This document shows, piece by piece, positions 23,711-28,417 of a stretch of DNA of 28,417 nucleotides. The stretch covers positions 1 through 28,417 of the IMG/VR virus record IMGVR_UViG_3300050821_002545. One strand, written 5' to 3'. Source of the DNA: a virus. The position numbers and the translations under genes are program-made. Numbering within the stretch: the stretch's first letter is position 1; the number at the start of each line of letters is the position of its first letter. Below the pieces are notes generated by a model, which saw only the letters and a program-made list of their open reading frames with translations, searched no databases and was not told the origin of the DNA.

Positions 23711-24912
23711 CCCGCAGGCAAAGCCGGTACGGTTGACCAAGTTCCGTTATCCCCATCGAATTCAATTAGACAAGATACTTGCATTAGTTTCAGGATTGGT
23801 AATACCTTCTGTGCAGGCACCAGCCGGGACATGAACGCTATTACTCTCCGCTCTGGGCACGGCTGGTTCGCAAGGATGAATTCCAAAATTTGATCCTGAG
23901 ATCGGGCATCTTCAGTGACCTGACCTTCTAGGAAGATTGCTGTCATACTTAACTCCATAGCTATCAGCCATTCTTGGCAGGTTTGGAAATCTTCAAGCTC
24001 GACGCGCATGGACTTGCGGTCTATGGCGGCGATCATCGAGAGCTTTAAGGCAAGAGCTCCTCTTCTGGAATTGTAATCATCCAATAATGGATGCCGGGGG
24101 CCAGTAGAGTCAGAGGTTGATTCCCAGATTGTATAAGCATCTTTGTAAGATTGACTAATACCCATTCTTCCTGAGATTTCGGCGATGGATTTAAGATCGG
24201 CAATGAGGGAACTTGGGACTTCCACTTGTTCCGTTTCAAAGGTATTTCTCCTTCGCTTCTGACTTGAGTAAACCATCACGGTGCGTCCAGTCAGCCCTTG
24301 CGTCCAGGCCTGCTGGGGCATGATGTCCATTAGGTTAGTCGGGGTCGAGCCACAGAGCACATTCATATTCGGGTTTTCGATCGCGATATGGAGCTTGGAA
24401 GTCCGGCGGGTTTCTTCGTAGTAGTTGTTGTCGTAGAACTTAGTCAGCGCCGCCACCATTTCCTTATTCCGTTCGTGCATTAAAATCGACAATTCGTCCA
24501 CAGCCACAAACATAGTATTGTATTCGTACACCTCCCCAATCCCGGCTACAAACTTCCGGTGGTATTCGTTCAGCGCGTCCACCATGGAGGCTTTTGTCAG
24601 GGAACTTGGGGAGAGGTTCGTCGCGTCGGCTTGTCGAATTATATCTGTTACTGCATCTATAACGCGTGTTTTTCCAGTGCCAGAAGGGCCTACGAGAATA
24701 GTATACAAGTTTGGATAAAGTGGCTTTCCGGTATCCATCCAAACTTTCCGCTCTAGCGTAGCTGCAATGCACGAAATCCCTCCCCAGGTCAGAAATACCT
24801 CAGGACTTGACGCGTAACTTCCCACGTGGTCTTTGAATGACTCGATCCAGGATAGGAGTCTCCGGCGTCCTTTGCCGTTTGTCGCCGGGCTTTTTAATTC
24901 TTTTTTCATCAC
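23707..24912 (-). CDS. DUF3987-like phage ATPase/helicase-type protein
   Basis: The 401-residue product starts at GTG 24912, with an ATG one codon later as an equal alternative. Residues 35-75 (SSPEVFLTWGGISCIAATLERKVWMDTGKPLYPNLYTILVG) form the opening typical of DUF3987-family proteins, leading into a Walker A motif GPSGTGKT (75-82). Walker B is at FVAVDEL (D139, E140). STPTNLMDIMP with GLTGRTVMVYSS at about 189-220 resembles sensor/arginine-finger regions of this group. The C-terminal part is helical. Proteins of this kind occur in phage replication modules and may act as helicase or primase-linked motors. It follows the endonuclease VII-like gene by only two bases, downstream of the polymerase in the same direction. 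Substrate is unknown. Confidence 0.7.
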   Translation of the reverse strand: MMKKELKSPATNGKGRRRLLSWIESFKDHVGSYASSPEVFLTWGGISCIAATLERKVWMDTGKPLYPNLYTILVGPSGTGKTRVIDAVTDIIRQADATNLSPSSLTKASMVDALNEYHRKFVAGIGEVYEYNTMFVAVDELSILMHERNKEMVAALTKFYDNNYYEETRRTSKLHIAIENPNMNVLCGSTPTNLMDIMPQQAWTQGLTGRTVMVYSSQKRRRNTFETEQVEVPSSLIADLKSIAEISGRMGISQSYKDAYTIWESTSDSTGPRHPLLDDYNSRRGALALKLSMIAAIDRKSMRVELEDFQTCQEWLIAMELSMTAIFLEGQVTEDARSQDQILEFILANQPCPERRVIAFMSRLVPAQKVLPILKLMQVSCLIEFDGDNGTWSTVPALPAG

Positions 24913-24914
24913 AG

Positions 24915-25355
24915 TTAAACATATTTGGCACGATATTTAAGGGCTTTGGATAACCATTCTTCGTCATCTAAACTTGACATAAGTGTATTGCACCGATGAC
25001 ATAACACACCACGAATTTCACCTGTAGTATGATTATGATCCATTTTAGCAGATGACCTCATCCCTAGAAGGTAATCAAAAGATATACCTGTATCACAAAT
25101 AGCACATTTATACTCTTGTTCCTCTAATATCTTATCTCTATGTTTACCGTTTTGTTTTCTTCCAGAAGAACTGTTGACTTTACAACTTTTACACTGCCTC
25201 TTAAAGCCGTCGGTACTATGCGGATCATTACCGAAATATTTAGAGAAAATAAATTCGCTGGTCTTCTGTTCCTCTGTACCAAAAACTACTAGGTCACAGG
25301 ACGGGCATCGCTTTATAAATCCTCCGAACGCACTTTCCCATTCAAATCCTGGCAC
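24915..25355 (-). CDS. Endonuclease VII-like HNH (His-Me finger) nuclease
   Basis: The 146-residue product starts with GTG 25355; AAGGGGG (reverse complement of 25362-25368) lies six bases upstream. Two cysteine pairs (C17/C20 and C55/C58) suggest an N-terminal zinc ribbon. A second pair, CAIC (84-87), and CHRC (119-122) frame the DHNH core (106-109) with GEIRGVLCHRCN, the signature of recombination endonuclease VII (T4 gp49-type, PF02945). T4 endonuclease VII resolves branched DNA. Many phage homologues of this short type behave as mobile free-standing nucleases. The coding DNA is clearly richer in A and T than the neighbouring polymerase. Its start overlaps the polymerase end by 14 bases, as expected for a mobile gene that landed at a gene end. 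Confidence 0.85.
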   Translation of the reverse strand: MPGFEWESAFGGFIKRCPSCDLVVFGTEEQKTSEFIFSKYFGNDPHSTDGFKRQCKSCKVNSSSGRKQNGKHRDKILEEQEYKCAICDTGISFDYLLGMRSSAKMDHNHTTGEIRGVLCHRCNTLMSSLDDEEWLSKALKYRAKYV

Positions 25356-26853
25356 GTCTTACCCCCTTGTTGATTACCCTATCTAGAATAGATATTTCTG
25401 GTGTCCTTTTTCTTCTATCTTCCCCTTTATAACTTTTGAGCCCATCTGGATTGGTTTCTTCGTCATAAGTACCCCAGTTCCAGCCCGTTTTGCAATCGGT
25501 TGGGATTAATAGCTCACGCCCATGGTTAAGCTCAATCGGATATTCCATTTGCTTTTGTATAATTGGAATAACCTTATCCTCCTTATCCTCAGGGTATTGA
25601 ACCAATATAGCATCGTGAATCTGTAAGAGTAGCTGACAGTTGTTGGCGCGCCAGACTTGAAGCATTGCCGAATTAACAATATCTGCCAAAGAACCCTGGG
25701 GGCTGTAGGCGATTGCTTCACGAATGACCGCATCATCGTTTCTTCTCCCAAAGAACCATCTTAGTCTCCCTGTTAGTGTGGTTAGGTTCCCTTCCGTCCA
25801 AAGCTGGTGCCTCACCCACTCATGCCACCTCTCATGCGCCGGGAATGCTCTGAAATAGCGCGGTTGGAATTGCTCGATAATCCCCTGTTCGATTTTTGTT
25901 TGGTTAGAGATAGTCCCCGGCTTACCACCATAGTTAGTCCCATGACCGATTTTCTTACACATGAACCGGTAAGAATAGTGACGATAAAACGGTTGTTCCG
26001 CAATGGCCTTGTCAGCTTCAATTTCATTGGTCCATTTAAGGGTGGGCCAGCAAAGTTTCGCAACGCTCGTATGGAGGTCGCCCCCTTCGCAGGCGTCAAG
26101 GTAAGTACCATCATGAAAGAGGTCCCATTCGATTGCTCCGACACAGTAGGATTCTCCTTGCTTGGTGTCGATGTAGGCTAGTTTCATTCCGGGGTCGGCA
26201 ACAAATACTGAACGTAGAGCTTCTTCGATATTTTGAAGATTGGTCCCCGTTCCGAATTCGGAAAAGGAACTTGATAATCTGCCTGTAGATGTACCTGCAA
26301 TGTTGAGACTAGTCCGTATTCTTCCGTCCGGATCAACATCAGTGCGGAGCATAGATATCTTTTTCTGTAAGTCTCGCATAGCCAGAATATGAGCCACAAT
26401 AGGGCGCGCTTGGTAATACCCATCGAGTTTTTCGAGAGCGTCGCGATCACAGGTCGGGCGGCCGCCTTTTCTGATAACGGGGATTCCGAGAGTTTCGTAG
26501 AAGATTCGCTGAAGGTCCTTCGGGTTTCCCCATTTCCAATCCCAGATGTCAAGGGCTTCTCCTACTATATGGTAGAGGTTGGCTTCCAGCGCGCAGAGGG
26601 ATTCGTAGAATTGTTCACAGACTTCCTCCTTCCGCGCTTTGTCGATCTTGATGCCCCTGACGCGCATCTCGAGGATTGGGGCTTGGAGGGACTTCTCGAA
26701 TTCATAAACCGCTCTTGTTTGATTAGTTAACTGCGGTTCAAGAACCTCAAAGACTTCAGCGGTAATCGTAGCGTCTTTTCCGTTATATACCCAATCAGCT
26801 TCTTGTGAGGAAAGATCAGAGGGGGAAACAGTATCAGTTGAGATGATCTTCAT
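25342..26853 (-). CDS. Family A DNA polymerase, polymerase domain plus ExoIII segment
   Basis: The product is 503 residues from ATG 26853, directly after the in-frame TGA of the upstream gene. Residues 21-35 (WVYNGKDATITAEVF) are the ExoIII Y-x3-D motif (Y23, D27) of a 3'-5' exonuclease whose ExoI and ExoII lie in the upstream frame. The polymerase part runs from about 45 to 465: TSTGRLSSSFSEFGTGTNLQNIE (188-210, the STGR and N-Q-N-I elements), motif A YIDTKQGES (D229), motif B R296-x3-K300-x3-H304-x3-YG308 and motif C QIHDA (H413, D414). The position equivalent to E. coli F762 is His, and motif C has HDA in place of HDE. The C-terminus, after PTDCKTGWNWG, is a basic tail. It replicates the phage genome. 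The length fits a T7-type polymerase without its exonuclease half. Confidence 0.88.
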   Translation of the reverse strand: MKIISTDTVSPSDLSSQEADWVYNGKDATITAEVFEVLEPQLTNQTRAVYEFEKSLQAPILEMRVRGIKIDKARKEEVCEQFYESLCALEANLYHIVGEALDIWDWKWGNPKDLQRIFYETLGIPVIRKGGRPTCDRDALEKLDGYYQARPIVAHILAMRDLQKKISMLRTDVDPDGRIRTSLNIAGTSTGRLSSSFSEFGTGTNLQNIEEALRSVFVADPGMKLAYIDTKQGESYCVGAIEWDLFHDGTYLDACEGGDLHTSVAKLCWPTLKWTNEIEADKAIAEQPFYRHYSYRFMCKKIGHGTNYGGKPGTISNQTKIEQGIIEQFQPRYFRAFPAHERWHEWVRHQLWTEGNLTTLTGRLRWFFGRRNDDAVIREAIAYSPQGSLADIVNSAMLQVWRANNCQLLLQIHDAILVQYPEDKEDKVIPIIQKQMEYPIELNHGRELLIPTDCKTGWNWGTYDEETNPDGLKSYKGEDRRKRTPEISILDRVINKGVRRARI

Positions 26854-26856
26854 TCA
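26851..26856 (-). other. In-frame TGA-ATG junction inside the polymerase exonuclease domain
   Basis: Reading the minus strand, AAG TGA ATG AAG keeps one frame across the stop, so translation through TGA would give a single protein of about 842 residues: UDG-like, ExoI, ExoII, ExoIII and polymerase. AGGGG (reverse complement of 26865-26869) is 11 bases before the ATG, so separate initiation is also possible. Confidence 0.75.
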
Positions 26857-27870
26857 CTTATCGGCCCCTATGGTATCAGATCTATAATGTTTCCAAGCAT
26901 CTTCATCACAGTAAATCGAGCCTAGATAGCCCAGCGACTTGAGACTTTCAGGTTGTAAACTGTGGTGGAGCAGCATAGTATCGTCACCAGCCCCTTTGGT
27001 AACTATACCAGTGGCACGTAGTATGAACGTCAAGTCATAGAGTCCATTCTGGAAGAGCTTTGGAATTGGGCATTGAAGGACATCTTTAACAAAATCCCAA
27101 GCCATTCGTTCAGTAGCAGCATCTGGCCAGTAACGACCTCCCTTTTTTCTTCGGTCATAGAAAGGAACAACGATTCCAACTCGTGAGTCGGGCGCAAACC
27201 CAATACATAGCACCTGATTTCCACTGGTCTCAATATCGCAAGAAATTCTTCTAGCGATTCGTAGGAAGCGTCGCTGAAAGTCATATAAGTCCTCGATGGA
27301 TGGTTCGATCCAGATTTCGCGATGGGGCCGGCGAAGTTCGGGGAAGTGGGACTGGCGTTCGGCTTTTTGCAAGTCCATGACCATGGTGGGACGTAGGTCC
27401 CAATTACGGGTCACGGCTGCGGGGTTATATGTGGGCAGGACTTTCCGGCTAGGAGCCGTGAGGCTAGCCAACTCAGTTGTTCCTCTATACTTTGTGATTT
27501 TAGTTTTTCCACACAGGGCCCACAAAGCTTGATTTCCGCACGCGACAATGATATTTGGCCGATAAGAGGTAAGTTCCTCTCGTAGACGTGCAAGTTCACC
27601 GTCATACTCAGATCGTATATATTTTTTACCTTCATACGGCGGGTAGCCTTCGATCGCTTCATCTTCCTCTCCACAGAGTTCCTCCAAGACCGATTTCTCA
27701 CTATCCAGGAAGAAGTTGAACACGTTGGTTAGTAGGCATTCGTTCCGGTCTATACCGGCGTCTTCGAGCATGCGAGTTAGTTCTCTTCCCGAATATCCCA
27801 CGAAAGGGCTTCTGGCAGCGTTCTCCTCGTGGCCCCAGAAGCCTCCTACTAGCGCGATGCGGTTAGTCAC
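26854..27870 (-). CDS. Uracil-DNA-glycosylase-like domain fused to the N-terminal part of a DnaQ-like 3'-5' exonuclease
   Basis: The product is 338 residues from GTG 27870, which overlaps the upstream gene's TAA and gives TNRIALVGGFWGHEE; a longer frame runs back into that gene without family features. Residues 4-170 follow the family 4 UDG plan: a glycine-rich opening (VGGFWG), FVGYSGRELTRMLEDAGIDRNECLLTNVFNF, PNIIVACGNQALWAL, and a final YNPAAV (148-153) in place of the HP-S/A loop. From about 205, ISCDIETSG (ExoI, D212/E214) and FQNGLYDLTF (ExoII, N275/D279) mark the exonuclease. The protein ends in YLGSIYCDEDAWKHYRSD and stops before ExoIII. The UDG-like part could recognise uracil or a modified base, or be structural. 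UDG-like domains attached to phage family A polymerases have precedent in SPO1-like phages, as I recall. Confidence 0.8.
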   Translation of the reverse strand: MTNRIALVGGFWGHEENAARSPFVGYSGRELTRMLEDAGIDRNECLLTNVFNFFLDSEKSVLEELCGEEDEAIEGYPPYEGKKYIRSEYDGELARLREELTSYRPNIIVACGNQALWALCGKTKITKYRGTTELASLTAPSRKVLPTYNPAAVTRNWDLRPTMVMDLQKAERQSHFPELRRPHREIWIEPSIEDLYDFQRRFLRIARRISCDIETSGNQVLCIGFAPDSRVGIVVPFYDRRKKGGRYWPDAATERMAWDFVKDVLQCPIPKLFQNGLYDLTFILRATGIVTKGAGDDTMLLHHSLQPESLKSLGYLGSIYCDEDAWKHYRSDTIGADK

Positions 27871-28216
27871 AGGCTTCCTCAGCGAGCTTGGCGTAGCCGG
27901 CAATGTCAGCCCAATGGTCCTTGAAGTTGGCTTGACCAGAGAGGATACGGGAGAGTTTAAGGGCAATCATATCGAGAGCTTCTTTATGGACACTGGATAA
28001 GTGCTGTCCTCCAGTTTCAAATACCGTCTTTAATCGTTGTGAGAATTCAGCATTGGTTCGAAACGATCCGTGCGTCTTTTCACGTTCGACAAGAAGTGGG
28101 TCGCGGTCTCGTGGTTCAGTGCCCATAAACCAACAATCCTTTATATTAGGGAGAAGACAGAAAATGCCTGCCCCGGGTCTGAAATCGAGTTCCGTTCCAC
28201 ACCCGGGGCACTTCAT
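27863..28216 (-). CDS. DUF6378-like protein with N-terminal zinc-ribbon-type cysteines
   Basis: The product is 117 residues from ATG 28216, chosen because the upstream gene ends at 28218 and GAGG precedes it; an upstream ATG at 28252 lies inside that gene. The first 30 residues (MKCPGCGTELDFRPGAGIFCLLPNIKDCW) contain CPGC and two further Cys, a likely zinc-binding ribbon. Residues 45-117 (VEREKTHGSFRTNAEFSQRLKTVF, HKEALDMIALKLSRILSGQANFKDHWADIAGYAKLA) match the phage DUF6378 pattern: E-K-THG-x-F, then an A-L-x-M-I-x-x-K-x-x-R-I-L-x-G segment and DHWxDIAGY. The helices have a look of nucleotide-pyrophosphohydrolase-type (all-alpha) proteins, but no activity is established. It sits with replication genes and overlaps the next one by eight bases. 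Confidence 0.75.
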   Translation of the reverse strand: MKCPGCGTELDFRPGAGIFCLLPNIKDCWFMGTEPRDRDPLLVEREKTHGSFRTNAEFSQRLKTVFETGGQHLSSVHKEALDMIALKLSRILSGQANFKDHWADIAGYAKLAEEACD

Positions 28217-28217
28217 G

Positions 28218-28417
28218 TTAATCCTCGCTATCGCTATCGTCGTCTTCCTCATCCGCTTCCGTGACCGGCATGGTTCTCGCTAAGTCCGAGAACGTTCCCT
28301 GCCCATCCGTACGCGGCTTTGCGCGCATAACCGCGATTATCTCGCAGCCAGCTGCCTCCGGGATCAGCTTGCGTAGACTGGACCCTTCTACATCAAGCCC
28401 GCAGTGTTGGAAGAATT
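28218..28417 (-). CDS. C-terminal fragment of a phage replication protein, possibly ssDNA-binding
   Basis: The frame is open from the right edge of the window (first full codon at 28415) to the TAA at 28220-28218, giving about 65 residues: FFQHCGLDVEGSSLRKLI, PEAAGCEIIAVMRAKPRTDGQG, TFSDLARTMPV, TEADEEDDDSDSED. A strongly acidic C-terminal tail after a small beta-rich domain is the hallmark of single-stranded DNA-binding proteins such as T7 gp2.5. The beta part also resembles DUF669-type phage proteins. Its place upstream of the DUF6378-like and polymerase genes fits a replication role. The N-terminal part is outside the window, so the call is tentative. Confidence 0.5.
   Translation of the reverse strand, partial: FFQHCGLDVEGSSLRKLIPEAAGCEIIAVMRAKPRTDGQGTFSDLARTMPVTEADEEDDDSDSED

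Noticed and set aside
26854-26856. TGA read as tryptophan throughout the genome
   Set aside because: TGA is the natural stop of many genes here, often in ATGA or GTGA overlaps with the next start, so general recoding is not supported.
25342-27870. Group I intron or intein as the cause of the split polymerase
   Set aside because: The two frames are directly contiguous with only a stop codon between them; there is no intervening sequence.
28053-28283. Plus-strand frame over the right end of the window
   Set aside because: It is antisense to the DUF6378-like and acidic-tailed genes, which have clear family or compositional support on the minus strand.
1-28417. tRNA genes, rRNA genes, CRISPR arrays, insertion sequences
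   Set aside because: No cloverleaf-like run, repeat-spacer pattern or transposase was noticed; nearly all DNA is accounted for by coding frames. A tRNA or covariance search was not possible by eye.

Overview
The window reads as part of a tailed-phage genome with T7-like (podovirus) architecture. No bacterial housekeeping gene is visible. The host is probably an alphaproteobacterium of the Rhizobiales/Bradyrhizobium type. That is an inference from the N-terminus of the phage-borne outer membrane protein (AADLRLPVKAP), from the Sec-signal-plus-CNG/GFCG style of the fibre-like proteins, and from moderately GC-rich coding DNA. Coding density is very high: neighbours mostly overlap by ATGA, GTGA or TAATG, and GTG starts are common. 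Capsid, portal, terminase and RNA polymerase genes are not here and may lie outside the window.

Layout of the plus strand, 1-23710. Positions 1-815 hold the 3' part of an O-antigen ligase-like membrane protein with an apparent one-base frameshift near 463-475. It is coupled to four consecutive genes (815-4286) whose products all begin with a Sec-type signal sequence and are cysteine-rich. Two of these look like fibre modules, one like an arabinofuranosidase-B-type domain and one like a GH43/GH32-type beta-propeller. A sigma70-like promoter at 4323-4350 opens the next block: two small structural-type proteins, a signal-peptide-bearing pectate-lyase-fold tailspike (5281-6921), four small proteins, an HNH endonuclease that looks inserted (8074-8553), then tail tube A, tail tube B and the four internal (ejection) proteins in T7 gene order (gp11-gp16-like, 8550-21139). 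A lysis region follows: a GH24 endolysin, a holin-like protein, a small protein and an outer membrane beta-barrel. Tandem terminator hairpins end it at 23058-23115. Two small membrane/coiled-coil proteins close the plus-strand block.

Layout of the minus strand, 28417-23707: an acidic-tailed protein fragment (possible ssDNA-binding protein), a DUF6378-like protein, a uracil-DNA-glycosylase-like domain fused to a 3'-5' exonuclease, a family A DNA polymerase, an endonuclease VII-like HNH protein and a DUF3987-like ATPase. The two blocks converge and their stop codons overlap.

How the genes fit together: the minus strand supplies DNA replication. The plus strand supplies adsorption (fibres, tailspike), the tail and ejection machine, and lysis. 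On top of this sits an unusual set of envelope-directed genes: the O-antigen ligase-like protein, the exported cysteine-rich glycan-handling proteins and the outer membrane barrel. The two most notable signals are this exported set and the polymerase locus. In the latter, an in-frame TGA separates UDG-ExoI-ExoII from ExoIII-polymerase, and the polymerase has non-canonical motifs A, B and C.
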